NCBI GenBank assembly: GCA_039811225.1
Contig: JBDHYG010000014.1
Span: forward strand, 1 to 64,000
Direction: 5' to 3'
DNA length: 64,000 bases
Source of the DNA: JAFDXJ01 sp039811225
GTDB taxonomy: Bacteria; Bacteroidota; Bacteroidia; Chitinophagales; Chitinophagaceae
In this document: piece by piece, positions 1 to 8,313 of the stretch
Layout of the letters: each line of letters starts with the position of its first letter
Position numbering within the stretch: the stretch's first letter is position 1
Position numbers and translations under genes: made by a program
Notes under the pieces: generated by a model
The model's database searches: none
What the model saw: the letters and a program-made list of their open reading frames with translations, nothing else
Told to the model about the DNA's origin: nothing

Positions 1-123
1 CAGCCATCGTATTTTATTGTTTGTTCAACAGGGCAGCCACAAACTACACAAACCTTTACCAATCCGGTTTTCCGTGATTGGCAGCAAAGTTCGCCCTCCT
101 TCTTTTGTTGTTTCCGGATTTGA
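1..123 (+). CDS. Possible 3' end of a small cysteine-containing (HYC_CC_PP-like) protein, partial
   Basis: Frame 1 is open from the window edge to a TGA at 121-123 and ends in residues SSPSFFCCFRI. Small Bacteroidota proteins of the HYC_CC_PP type, often encoded just before HMA-containing TonB receptors, end in a similar proline-rich stretch followed by an aromatic/cysteine/phenylalanine tail. The position directly before such a receptor supports the idea. The other two plus frames are also open for part of this stretch, only about 40 codons are visible, and the diagnostic N-terminal motif lies outside the window, so the call is tentative. Confidence 0.3.
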   Translation, partial: QPSYFIVCSTGQPQTTQTFTNPVFRDWQQSSPSFFCCFRI

Positions 124-210
124 TTTTTTTTTGAAAGAAACTGTTATGCCTAACACCTGATTGATAGCAGGTAACCTGCCTGGTATTTTTTTTCAAAAAA
201 ATTTCAAAAG

Positions 211-2760
211 ATGTATATACATAAAAATAAATTAGTAAAGTTTTCTTTTCTACTGGTTGCACTCACGCTCACTACTAAGGTTTTCAGCCAGGAAAAAGAT
301 ACTGCCCGTTTTCATGTTTCCGGGGAGTGTGGCCAGTGTAAGCAGCGGATTGAAAATGCTTTAAAGATCAAAAGTATTTATAGCGCCGATTGGGAAGTGG
401 CTACCAAGATGCTGACGGTAGTATATGACCCGGCTAAAATAAACCTGGAAGCCATTCATGAAAAAGTAGCAGCCGTAGGCCATGACACGGAATTAAAAAA
501 AGCAAAAGATGCAGTTTATGCAGCGTTACCGGCCTGTTGTTTATATCGCGATATTAGTGATGAAGGTATCTCCTCCGATCACGCTATTCCGGAAAATGCC
601 ATTCGTGGTGTAGTCCTGTCGGAAGATAAAAAAGGAAATTATATACCATTGGAAGGTGCGTCTGTTCTTTGGGCAGGCACTCATCATGGGACTATCTCTG
701 ATAAGCATGGTGTTTTCTTTCTGACACCCGACAGTACGCAGAAAAACCTGGTTATTACCTATGCCGGTTTCCGGCCGGATACAATCCTGATTAGTGATAA
801 CAAAGAACTGCAGGTGATACTTGCCGAAAATGGGGAATTAAAAACAGTTACTGTATCGGGGTCCGCTCGTTCTTTTGTCAATATCTATGCACCAATACGC
901 ATTCAAACGATCAATACTAAGGACCTGTTGAAAGCAGCTTGTTGCAACCTGAGTGAAAGCTTTGAAACAAATCCATCTGTAGATGTTACTTATAGTGATG
1001 CGGTAACCGGTGCCAAGCAAATCCAGTTATTGGGCCTGTCGGGTATTTATACCATGCTCACCGTAGAAAACCTGCCCGGTTTGCGTGGCCTGGCAACACC
1101 CCTCGGACTAAACAGTATTGCCGGCCCCTGGATCGAAAGTATTCAATTGAGTAAAGGCACGGGTTCCGTGGCAAACGGGTTTGAAAGTATAGCAGGGCAG
1201 ATCAATGTGGAATTGAAGAAACCGGCATCAGCAGAAAAATTTTACCTGAATGGGTATATCAATGATATGGGGAAAACAGATGTCAATCTAAATTATTTCC
1301 AAAAATTGGGGGAACGATGGTCCACCGGCTTATTGTTGCATGATGATTTCCTGCAAAATAAAGTGGACATCAATAAAGACGGATTTCGCGATCTGCCCAC
1401 CGGGAATTTATTCAGTGCAGTCAACCGCTGGCAATACAATGATGGGAAAGGCTGGATGGTACAGTTTGGTATAAAAGGGATGAAAGATAAAAAGACAGGT
1501 GGGGAAATGGCTTTTCAATCCTCCGATAAATTTAATACCAATGTGTATGGCCTGGGTATGGATATCTCGCGGATAGAGGGTTTTGCTAAAATCGGCTATG
1601 TATTTCCTGCCAAGAAATATAAAAGCATTGGGCTGCAACTTTCTGCTTTCACTTATAAACAGGAATCTTTTTTTGGGTTAACACAGTACAATGCCCGGCA
1701 GAAAAGTTTTTATTCCAACCTGATTTATCAGAGCATCATTGGAAATAGTAATCATAAATTTCGCACGGGTTTAAGTTTGGCTGCAGATACTTATGATGAA
1801 CTGTATACCACACAAACCTACCTGCGCAATGAAGTTGTTCCCGGGGCATTTTTTGAATATACCTATGAAATGAATGAGCAATTCAGCCTGGTGGCGGGTT
1901 TACGTGAAGATTACAATAATCTTTATGGCTGGTTCACCACTCCGCGGATGAATATCCGTTATGCACCCTGGCCAAAAACGATAATCCGCCTGAGTGCCGG
2001 CAGAGGACAGCGTACTGCCAATATTTTTGCTGAAAATGCGGGCTTCCTGGCCAGCGCAAGGGCATTACAAATCCAGGGCCATAACCCATCCGGCGCTTAT
2101 GGCCTGGATCCGGAAATCGCCTGGAATAAAGGGATTAGCATTGATCAGAAATTTAAATTGTTTAAAAATGATGCGATGCTCAGCCTGGATTTTTACCGGA
2201 ATGATTTTACCAACCAGGTCGTAGTGGATTTGGAAGACCCACGGATGATTAAGTTTTATAACCTGCAGGGAAAATCTTTTTCAAACAGTTTCCAGGCAGA
2301 ATTGAATTTCATTCCCATACAACACCTCGATATGCGGCTTGCCTACCGCTTCTTTGATGTAAAGTCAACTTATGGAAATGAGTTACTGGAAAAACCATTA
2401 ACCGCCAATCAACGTGCATTTGCCAACCTCGGTTACAGCATCGGAGATTGGAAAATTGATTATACCATCAATTTTGTAGGGGCAAAAAGAATTCCTTCCA
2501 CCGCAGCCAACCCGGTAGCATATCAATTTCCGGCAACTTCACCATCTTATATTTCGATGAATGCACAGATCAGTAAAGCATTCGGTAAAAACAAAAATTT
2601 TGAAATGTATTTCGGTGGAGAAAACCTGACAAATTATTTCCAGAAAACAGTGATTATTGCTGCCGATGATCCTTTTTCTCCCTACTTTGATGCGTCCTTG
2701 GTCTATGGCCCGCTGAGTGGGCGCTTATTTTATGGAGGGTTCCGATATAAAATAAAATAA
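211..2760 (+). CDS. TonB-dependent receptor with N-terminal HMA and carboxypeptidase-like domains
   Basis: An 849-residue outer-membrane receptor. Residues 1-26 form a Sec signal peptide ending near VFSQ. Residues about 32-100 resemble a heavy-metal-associated domain with the metal-binding pair C40 and C43 (ECGQCKQRIE). A carboxypeptidase-D-regulatory-like beta-sandwich follows at about 125-205 (IRGVVLSED start), then a TonB plug at about 215-335 (LPGLRGLATPLGLNS; GFESIAGQINVEL) and a beta-barrel to the C-terminus, which ends in alternating aromatic residues (LFYGGFRYKIK). Two further CC pairs occur, at LPACCLYRD between the first domains and at KAACCNLSES at the plug entrance. Known relatives are linked to copper or other soft-metal uptake; the substrate here is inferred, not shown. 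The first ATG gives an intact signal peptide. No partner SusD lipoprotein is adjacent, which argues against a glycan role. Confidence 0.9.
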   Translation: MYIHKNKLVKFSFLLVALTLTTKVFSQEKDTARFHVSGECGQCKQRIENALKIKSIYSADWEVATKMLTVVYDPAKINLEAIHEKVAAVGHDTELKKAKDAVYAALPACCLYRDISDEGISSDHAIPENAIRGVVLSEDKKGNYIPLEGASVLWAGTHHGTISDKHGVFFLTPDSTQKNLVITYAGFRPDTILISDNKELQVILAENGELKTVTVSGSARSFVNIYAPIRIQTINTKDLLKAACCNLSESFETNPSVDVTYSDAVTGAKQIQLLGLSGIYTMLTVENLPGLRGLATPLGLNSIAGPWIESIQLSKGTGSVANGFESIAGQINVELKKPASAEKFYLNGYINDMGKTDVNLNYFQKLGERWSTGLLLHDDFLQNKVDINKDGFRDLPTGNLFSAVNRWQYNDGKGWMVQFGIKGMKDKKTGGEMAFQSSDKFNTNVYGLGMDISRIEGFAKIGYVFPAKKYKSIGLQLSAFTYKQESFFGLTQYNARQKSFYSNLIYQSIIGNSNHKFRTGLSLAADTYDELYTTQTYLRNEVVPGAFFEYTYEMNEQFSLVAGLREDYNNLYGWFTTPRMNIRYAPWPKTIIRLSAGRGQRTANIFAENAGFLASARALQIQGHNPSGAYGLDPEIAWNKGISIDQKFKLFKNDAMLSLDFYRNDFTNQVVVDLEDPRMIKFYNLQGKSFSNSFQAELNFIPIQHLDMRLAYRFFDVKSTYGNELLEKPLTANQRAFANLGYSIGDWKIDYTINFVGAKRIPSTAANPVAYQFPATSPSYISMNAQISKAFGKNKNFEMYFGGENLTNYFQKTVIIAADDPFSPYFDASLVYGPLSGRLFYGGFRYKIK

Positions 2761-2932
2761 ATGGATTTTTTTTTTGTTCAAAACAGGGAAGGGAAGAGCA
2801 TAACAGATTGAATATGGAAAAAACGTTTTCGCTAATGGGCAATAGTAGGATTCAAAACCTTTCAGCCAGGAACCTGATTTTAATAGTCTGTTATTTCCTT
2901 CTTATTGCATCAGAAACATAGAAATTCTATTG

Positions 2933-2940
2933 TAACTTTG
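2933..2940 (+). promoter_or_regulatory. Candidate -7 box (TAACTTTG) for ferritin, with hairpin at the message start
   Basis: TAACTTTG matches the Bacteroidota -7 consensus TAnnTTTG. No clear TTTG lies at the usual -33 distance. Immediately downstream, 2941-2957 forms AGGCA-loop-TGCCT, a five-pair hairpin with a seven-base loop at the predicted 5' end of the message. The implied leader to the ferritin ATG is about 105 bases, long compared with other genes in this window. The rest of 2761-3049 holds a T-run at 2767-2776 and nothing else I recognise. Confidence 0.35.
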
Positions 2941-3049
2941 AGGCAGGCCAGGTGCCTATTATCTTATCATTGAAATTATATTTTGAATGGTATGAAACAA
3001 GAAGAACAGGCATAACAGGTAAATTTTTAAGGAACAAAAAAAATGAAAT

Positions 3050-3577
3050 ATGAAAACAAACAGGTTAAGCGCTACGATAAACAAGGCACTGAATGATCAG
3101 TTAAAAAAAGAAGCACATGCCGCACAAATTTATTTATCTTATGCATCCTGGGCAGCCAATGAAGGGTATGAAGGCATTGCGCATTTTTTATTTCATCATG
3201 CAACGGAAGAGAGAAACCACATGATGAAATTTCTTAATTATATATTAGAACGCGGCGCCCGGGTACATGTTGAAGCCATTCCGGCACCTCCCGCCGATCC
3301 GAAATCAGTACAGGATTGTTTTGAACGAACCTTTCAACATGAAGTGGATAACTCCAACTCCATTTATAAAATTGTAAAAATGAGTTTTGAAGAAGATGAC
3401 TGGGCTACCTGGAATTTTCTCCAATGGTTTTTAAATGAACAAACAGAAGAAGAAACCATGGTATTAAAGATCCTGGATAAATTAAAAATTGCCGGAGGCG
3501 AAAAAGCTTCGAAAGAATCATTGTATGCATTTGACCGGGAATTGCTTACAGCCCCGGATGAAGTGAAGCTTGCCTGA
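3050..3577 (+). CDS. Ferritin (non-haem, FtnA type)
   Basis: A 175-residue ferritin-like four-helix protein that oxidises Fe(II) and stores it as mineral inside a 24-subunit shell in the cytoplasm. The ferroxidase ligands expected for bacterial FtnA are all visible: E21 in KKEAHAAQIYLSY, E54 and H57 in ATEERNH, E98 in FQHEVDNS, and Q131 with E134 in LNEQTEEE. Length is that of the family. An ATG eight bases upstream (3042) is in another frame, so 3050 is the start. The neighbours (metal receptor upstream, iron-sulfur reductase downstream) fit an iron and metal theme, but the gap of 289 bases before it and its own candidate promoter suggest it is transcribed separately from the receptor. Confidence 0.96.
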   Translation: MKTNRLSATINKALNDQLKKEAHAAQIYLSYASWAANEGYEGIAHFLFHHATEERNHMMKFLNYILERGARVHVEAIPAPPADPKSVQDCFERTFQHEVDNSNSIYKIVKMSFEEDDWATWNFLQWFLNEQTEEETMVLKILDKLKIAGGEKASKESLYAFDRELLTAPDEVKLA

Positions 3578-3615
3578 AAAAGTAGCAGGTAACTTTTTCA
3601 AGATAAAACAGTGAA

Positions 3616-4281
3616 ATGACGGTCCCTGAAATAACGCAACATATACATGCTTATAAGCAGCAGGGTAAACGTATGTTTACGACTTCTTCTTTTCAAACGC
3701 ATAGTACTGTTTTATTGCATATCCTGAGCAGGATTGATCCATCCATCCCGGTGTATTTTATTCATACAGGTTATCATTTTCCCGAAACACTTACTTATCG
3801 CGATACCATCACGCGACTTTTCGGGTTGAACCTGATCAATATTTTTTCTTCAACTGCAAAGATCAACCAACGGGATGCCCAAGGAAAATTGCTTTTTGCC
3901 AGTGATCCTGATTTGTGTTGTCATTTGAATAAAGTCGTCCCCCTTGAACCGATTTTGGCTTCACATGATATCTGGATAAATGGTGTGCGGGCCGACCAGG
4001 GCAGCTTCCGGAAAAAATTACAGGTAGAAGAAAAAGCCAAATGGAATACGATGCGCTTTCATCCTATGCTGGACTGGACAGGTAAAATGATATATGATTA
4101 TTTGCGGGAGCATACTATACCCCATCATCCCCTGGAGCAGGAAGGCTATTACAGCATTGGTTGTGAACCCTGTACCAGAAAATGGGATTTGGATATGGAT
4201 GAACGCACAGGCCGCTGGTATGGCCTGAAAAAAACAGAATGTGGCCTGAATACAGACCTGGTTGATAAAACAAAAACGTAA
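3616..4281 (+). CDS. cysH: Phosphoadenylyl/adenylyl-sulfate reductase, [4Fe-4S] type
   Basis: A 221-residue reductase that converts APS (or PAPS) to sulfite in assimilatory sulfate reduction, using thioredoxin. The N-terminal loop TTSSFQTHSTVLLHIL matches the PP-loop-like substrate site of the family. C101-C102 (DLCCHLNKV) and C183/C186 (SIGCEPCTR) are the four cysteines that bind a [4Fe-4S] cluster in the APS-reducing branch. The catalytic cysteine is C209 in ECGLN; the family usually ends ECGLH, so the last residue of the motif is substituted. The cluster cysteines favour APS as substrate. No cysD, cysN or sulfite reductase gene is nearby. It starts 38 bases after ferritin and may be cotranscribed with it. 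Confidence 0.92.
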   Translation: MTVPEITQHIHAYKQQGKRMFTTSSFQTHSTVLLHILSRIDPSIPVYFIHTGYHFPETLTYRDTITRLFGLNLINIFSSTAKINQRDAQGKLLFASDPDLCCHLNKVVPLEPILASHDIWINGVRADQGSFRKKLQVEEKAKWNTMRFHPMLDWTGKMIYDYLREHTIPHHPLEQEGYYSIGCEPCTRKWDLDMDERTGRWYGLKKTECGLNTDLVDKTKT

Positions 4282-4304
4282 ACTTTCATTCCAAAAATAA
4301 CTAC

Positions 4305-5219
4305 ATGCACATTTTACTTACCGGGGGAGCCGGTTATATAGGAACCGCATGTGTAGCTGAACTGGCCACTCATCCAGATGTTGAAAAGATTGTGGTATAT
4401 GACAATCTCAGCCGGGGAAATTATAACCTCTTCCTGGGGAAAAATTTGAACCAGCATAAAATTTCCTTTATCCATGGAGATCTCCTGGATTCCCGCACCT
4501 TGAAAAAAGCCCTGGAGGGAGTGGATACTGTTTTGCATTGCGCCGCAAAAGTAACGACCCCTTTTGCTAATATCGATGCGCATATTTATGAACAGGTCAA
4601 TCACTGGGGTACAGCCGAACTGACTTATGCTTTGGAAGAGAGTGCGGTAAAAAAATTATTGTTCCTGAGTAGTGCAGCTGTTTATGGCCATACCATGTCA
4701 CCTGCCAATGAAAAATCTTCTCCCCACCCCGAAAGCTTTTACTCCATTTCCAAACTAAAGGCAGAAAAACATGTTTACCGGCTTACAGATAAAATGAATG
4801 TCATCATTCTGCGGCTTGGTAATGTTTATGGTTATAGTAAAAGTATGCGCTTTGATGCAGTTATCAACAAATTTGTTTTCGATGCCCATTATACCGGCCG
4901 GATTACCATCAATGGCTCGGGAAAACAAAGCCGTTCATTTATTTCCATAGATAAAACCCGGGACGCCCTGATGGCGATATTAAAAAAAGATATCCCTTCC
5001 GGCATTTTTAACCTGGTAGATAAAAACCTGACTATTATGGAAATTGCCGAAGCCATGAACCAGGTGTATCCGGGTATTGAATCATTTTTTATCAATCAGA
5101 ACTATACTGGTTTTCAATTGGAAGTAGAAAGAACAACAAAATTGAATGAATTTTTCCAGGTACCTGAGACAGATTTCATAGAAGAACTCATCGAATTCAA
5201 AAACAGCTTTGCATTTTAA
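4305..5219 (+). CDS. NAD(P)-dependent epimerase/dehydratase (extended SDR)
   Basis: A 304-residue extended short-chain dehydrogenase/reductase, probably acting on a nucleotide sugar. The Rossmann motif GGAGYIG is at residues 7-13, an aspartate at the end of the second strand (VVYDNLSRG) fits NAD binding, and the catalytic set is S122/S123 (LFLSSAAVYG) with Y146 and K150 (FYSISK). UDP-glucose 4-epimerase relatives share this layout, but the C-terminal substrate part does not tell me the sugar. It lies 23 bases after the sulfate reductase on the same strand, so cotranscription is possible although the functions are unrelated. Confidence 0.85.
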   Translation: MHILLTGGAGYIGTACVAELATHPDVEKIVVYDNLSRGNYNLFLGKNLNQHKISFIHGDLLDSRTLKKALEGVDTVLHCAAKVTTPFANIDAHIYEQVNHWGTAELTYALEESAVKKLLFLSSAAVYGHTMSPANEKSSPHPESFYSISKLKAEKHVYRLTDKMNVIILRLGNVYGYSKSMRFDAVINKFVFDAHYTGRITINGSGKQSRSFISIDKTRDALMAILKKDIPSGIFNLVDKNLTIMEIAEAMNQVYPGIESFFINQNYTGFQLEVERTTKLNEFFQVPETDFIEELIEFKNSFAF

Positions 5220-5248
5220 AAAAGAAATCACTGCTGAGTTGTAAAAGA

Positions 5249-5265
5249 TACATTTCAAAAATGTA
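5249..5265. other. Small perfect hairpin in intergenic region
   Basis: TACATTT and AAATGTA pair perfectly over a three-base loop, 30 bases after the epimerase stop codon. There is no T-run behind it, so it is at most a weak terminator or message-end structure. Confidence 0.3.
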
Positions 5266-5379
5266 CCACTATTTCAGTAGAATTATATTTTTAAGAAAGT
5301 TTATCTACCGGGAATATAAAAATTTTAAAGGCAGGTAGCTAATATTTTTCCACAAACTACGTTATAGCATAGGATTCAT

Positions 5380-5387
5380 TATTTTTG
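5380..5387 (+). promoter_or_regulatory. Candidate -7 box (TATTTTTG) for the DUF6089 gene
   Basis: Exact match to TAnnTTTG, ending 26 bases before the ATG at 5414. I see no convincing -33 TTTG at the standard distance. Confidence 0.4.
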
Positions 5388-5413
5388 AACAGATTCCACC
5401 ATGCAGGGAGCTT

Positions 5414-6295
5414 ATGAAAAGCCATATATTAAAATGGTTTATTGTTTTATTCTTTCTTTCTCCGCTATCTAAGGCCATAGCGCAAAAATATTTTGTTGAA
5501 GCAGGAGCAGGCATGGTTACTTACAATGGCGACCTGCAATTAGAGAAGCTAAAGCCCAATAATTTTCTGCCCGGCTTCATGCTTGGCCTGGGTTATAATT
5601 TAAGTCATCACTTGAAAATCAATGGATCTTTGTTTTATGGAAAAATAAGTGGAGATGATAAGAAAGCGGAAAAACCACAACTGGTTGCCCGTAATTTGAA
5701 TTTCAAATCCAATATAATGGAAGGAAGTGTTGTAGTAAACTATAGTTTATTTTCTGATGAAAGCCCCATAAAAGTTACCCCATATATTTTTGGAGGGGTA
5801 GGAGTATATCATTTCAATCCCTATACCCTGGATGAATCCGGGAACAAAGTGTTTCTGCAACCTTTAGGTACGGAAGGGCAGGGCTTACCCAGTTATCCCG
5901 ATCGAAAATTTTATAAGCTCACCCAATTAAGCATTCCCTTTGGAGGCGGCTTCCGATATCGCATCAATGACCATATTAGTGTGAGTGGGGAAGCAAATTT
6001 CCGTAAATTATTTACAGATTACCTCGATGATGTAAGTAAAACATATGCTGATTCATTGGAGTTGCTTAAAGCACGTGGCCCCCTGGCAGTGAAATATGCT
6101 TTCCGGAAAAATGAAATTGATCCGACAGCCAGGTATCCAAATGACGGGAACCGGGGCAACTTGAAAAGAGATGATACATTTTATTATATCCTCCTGAAAG
6201 TCTCTTTTACTTTGTTTCCGGGAAATGGTATGTTTCAAACCGGATCAGGTAAAAAAATTAAAAGCAATATAAGCTGCCCGGGAAAAGTGCTTTGA
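5414..6295 (+). CDS. DUF6089-family outer-membrane beta-barrel protein
   Basis: A 293-residue exported protein. Residues 1-23 are a signal peptide (ends near KAIAQ). The mature part alternates hydrophobic and polar residues with turn glycines (YFVEAGAGMVTYNGDLQ; VTPYIFGGVGVYHFNPY; IPFGGGFRYRIND), typical of an 8-10 strand barrel, and the FGGVG..HFNP segment matches the DUF6089 family restricted to Bacteroidota. The function of the family is unknown; a structural or porin-like role in the outer membrane is an inference. After the last barrel strand (FYYILLKVSFTLF) a basic tail of about 25 residues continues, longer than I would expect. Confidence 0.8.
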   Translation: MKSHILKWFIVLFFLSPLSKAIAQKYFVEAGAGMVTYNGDLQLEKLKPNNFLPGFMLGLGYNLSHHLKINGSLFYGKISGDDKKAEKPQLVARNLNFKSNIMEGSVVVNYSLFSDESPIKVTPYIFGGVGVYHFNPYTLDESGNKVFLQPLGTEGQGLPSYPDRKFYKLTQLSIPFGGGFRYRINDHISVSGEANFRKLFTDYLDDVSKTYADSLELLKARGPLAVKYAFRKNEIDPTARYPNDGNRGNLKRDDTFYYILLKVSFTLFPGNGMFQTGSGKKIKSNISCPGKVL

Positions 6296-6322
6296 TCATA
6301 TCCGGGTTTATCTCTGTCTTTG

Positions 6323-6330
6323 TAAGTTTG
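6323..6330 (+). promoter_or_regulatory. Candidate -7 box (TAAGTTTG) for the UbiD-like gene
   Basis: Exact TAnnTTTG match ending 16 bases before the ATG at 6347. The predicted transcription start would lie about 10 bases before that ATG, at or just before the alternative TTG at 6341, which makes the TTG a poor start. Confidence 0.45.
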
Positions 6331-6346
6331 TTTCCTATTTTTGGGC

Positions 6347-8185
6347 ATGCATTATGCAACCTTAGAAGCCTGTTTAATCGATCTTGAAAAACATGGCCAT
6401 TTACTCCGTATCCGCGAAGAAGTGGATCCTGATCTGGAAATGGCCGCGATTCATTTGCGTGTACATGCCCGCCAGGGACCGGCCCTTTTATTTGAAAATG
6501 TAAAAGGCTGTAAATACCGCGCCGCATCAAATCTTTTCGGTACTTTAGAGAGAAGCCGTTTTATTTTTCGGGATACCTTGGAATTGGTTAAAAAAGCAAT
6601 TGCGTTAAAAAATGATCCAACACTTGCCTTGAAAAGGCCGGTTGATTTTTTTTCTACTGGTTTGCATGCTATGAATGCCCAGCCAAGAAGAACTGCATTT
6701 TCTAAAAAAATATTTACTGCTGAAATTCAATTGCAGGATGTACCACAAATTAAACACTGGCCGCAGGATGGTGGTGCTTTTATTACCTTGCCACAGGTAT
6801 ATACAGAAAATGTGCTGCACCCGGGAATACAACAAAGCAATATAGGTATGTACCGTATCCAGGTAAGTGGGAATGAGTATGTACAAAATGAAGAAGCCGG
6901 CCTGCATTACCAGTTACACCGGGGCATTGGTATTCATCAAACCCTGGCACAACAAAATAACCAACCCTTGAAAGTGAGCATTTTTGTAGGCGGCCCGCCG
7001 GCTCATAGTGTAGCTGCCGTGATGCCACTGCCGGAGAATATGAGTGAAACAGCTTTTGCGGGAATGCTGGCAGGTAGGCGTTTTCGTTATGCCTATGAAG
7101 CGGGTTATTGCATCAGCCAGGATGCAGATTTTGTGATTACCGGTGAAGTGATGCCAGATGTTCTAAAACCGGAAGGCCCATTCGGAGATCATTTGGGTTA
7201 TTACAGCCTGCAACATTTATTCCCGGTGATGCAAATCAAAAAAGTCTATGCAAAAGAAAATGCGATCTGGCCTTTCACAGTTGTAGGCCGGCCACCACAG
7301 GAAGATACCTCCTTTGGTGCATTAATTCATGAAATAACCGGCACTGCTATTCAACATGAAATCCCCGGCCTGAAAGAAGTGCATGCGGTAGATGCAGCGG
7401 GTGTCCATCCGTTATTATTAGCCATCGGCAGTGAACGATATACACCGTATGCGCGGGATAAAAAACCTGCAGAAATCCTAACCATAGCCAATCATATTTT
7501 GGGAACTTCGCAATTAAGCCTGGCAAAATATGTTTTTATTATGGCAGCAGATCACGCAACGGTTAGCACAAAAGATGTCCCTGCTTTTCTTCAATTTATG
7601 TTGGCAAAGATAGATACCAACCGGGACCTGCATTTTATAACAAAAACCACTATTGATACGCTGGATTATTCCGGTTCTGCATTAAATGAAGGAAGTAAAA
7701 TGATCATTGCTGCATATGGTGAGAATCTTCGTCAATTGGAATCAGAAATTCCTGTATTTCTGCATTCAGTTGATTATTTTTCTAATCCTGTTTGCATTAT
7801 GCCGGGCATCATTGCTATGAAAGGGGGCAATTATGTAAGTAAAGAAAAAGCAACGAGTGAATTGGCTGCTTTCCAAAATGCCTGTATTCCACATTTAGCT
7901 GAATTGGCAGGCTTTCCCATGATAGTAATTTGTGATGATCCCAATTTTCTACATACTTCTTTAAATAATTTTTTATGGGTCACCTTTACGCGCAGCAATC
8001 CTGCGCAGGATGTAAGTGGGATCGGTGCTTTTATCGAAGATAAACACTGGGGTTGCCGTGGCCCGTTTATCATAGATGCCCGGTTAAAACCGGGTTATCC
8101 ACCGGTACTGGAAACGGACCCCGAAACAGAGAAAAAAATGGATCGTTTATTTGAAAAAGGCGGGAGTTTATATTCCGTAAAATAA
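6347..8185 (+). CDS. UbiD-family (prenylated-FMN) decarboxylase
   Basis: A 612-residue decarboxylase of the UbiD family, which uses prenylated FMN made by UbiX to remove carboxyl groups from aromatic or unsaturated acids; relatives act in quinone biosynthesis. Family marks are the N-terminal start (YATLEACLIDLEKHGHLLRI), the cofactor/metal segment SNIGMYRIQV, and the catalytic KPEGPFGDHLGYYS with its glutamate. The reading frame can also begin at TTG 6341, but ATG 6347 fits both the family start and the promoter box. No ubiX or quinone gene is adjacent, so the substrate is not fixed by context; a role in the menaquinone (futalosine) route is plausible because this phylum uses menaquinone. A terminator follows directly. 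Confidence 0.9.
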   Translation: MHYATLEACLIDLEKHGHLLRIREEVDPDLEMAAIHLRVHARQGPALLFENVKGCKYRAASNLFGTLERSRFIFRDTLELVKKAIALKNDPTLALKRPVDFFSTGLHAMNAQPRRTAFSKKIFTAEIQLQDVPQIKHWPQDGGAFITLPQVYTENVLHPGIQQSNIGMYRIQVSGNEYVQNEEAGLHYQLHRGIGIHQTLAQQNNQPLKVSIFVGGPPAHSVAAVMPLPENMSETAFAGMLAGRRFRYAYEAGYCISQDADFVITGEVMPDVLKPEGPFGDHLGYYSLQHLFPVMQIKKVYAKENAIWPFTVVGRPPQEDTSFGALIHEITGTAIQHEIPGLKEVHAVDAAGVHPLLLAIGSERYTPYARDKKPAEILTIANHILGTSQLSLAKYVFIMAADHATVSTKDVPAFLQFMLAKIDTNRDLHFITKTTIDTLDYSGSALNEGSKMIIAAYGENLRQLESEIPVFLHSVDYFSNPVCIMPGIIAMKGGNYVSKEKATSELAAFQNACIPHLAELAGFPMIVICDDPNFLHTSLNNFLWVTFTRSNPAQDVSGIGAFIEDKHWGCRGPFIIDARLKPGYPPVLETDPETEKKMDRLFEKGGSLYSVK

Positions 8186-8188
8186 AAT

Positions 8189-8220
8189 GGGGCCGATGAA
8201 GAATCAACGCCCCTTTTTTT
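8189..8220 (+). terminator. Rho-independent terminator after the UbiD-like gene
   Basis: GGGGC (8189-8193) pairs with GCCCC (8209-8213), with an inner GAT/ATC pairing in the loop, followed at once by seven T residues. Placed three bases after the stop codon. Confidence 0.75.
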
Positions 8221-8300
8221 CAACCCTAAACCCTTAAAAAACTATATTAGTTGTTCTAAAAACCATGCCAAAAAGTATAGAACTTCAGGATATGAATAAC

Positions 8301-8308
8301 TAAATTTG
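8301..8308 (+). promoter_or_regulatory. Candidate -7 box (TAAATTTG) five bases before the TraB/GumN start codon
   Basis: Exact TAnnTTTG match. Only five bases separate it from the ATG at 8314, so transcription should begin at or within a few bases of the start codon, giving a leaderless message. The -33 element is not clear. Confidence 0.45.
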
Positions 8309-8313
8309 CCCAC

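Noticed and set aside
1..155. Frame 2 at the window edge as the real partial gene
   Set aside because: It is open to 155, but its residues are basic and featureless, and its end does not match any family expected here; frame 1 is the better though still weak candidate.
167..179. Palindrome GCAGGTAACCTGC before the HMA-TonB receptor
   Set aside because: A candidate regulator site, but the one-base centre prevents a useful hairpin, I found no second copy upstream of other genes, and no regulator is known to match it.
2761..2790. T-run after the TonB receptor gene as a terminator
   Set aside because: No stem precedes the T-run.
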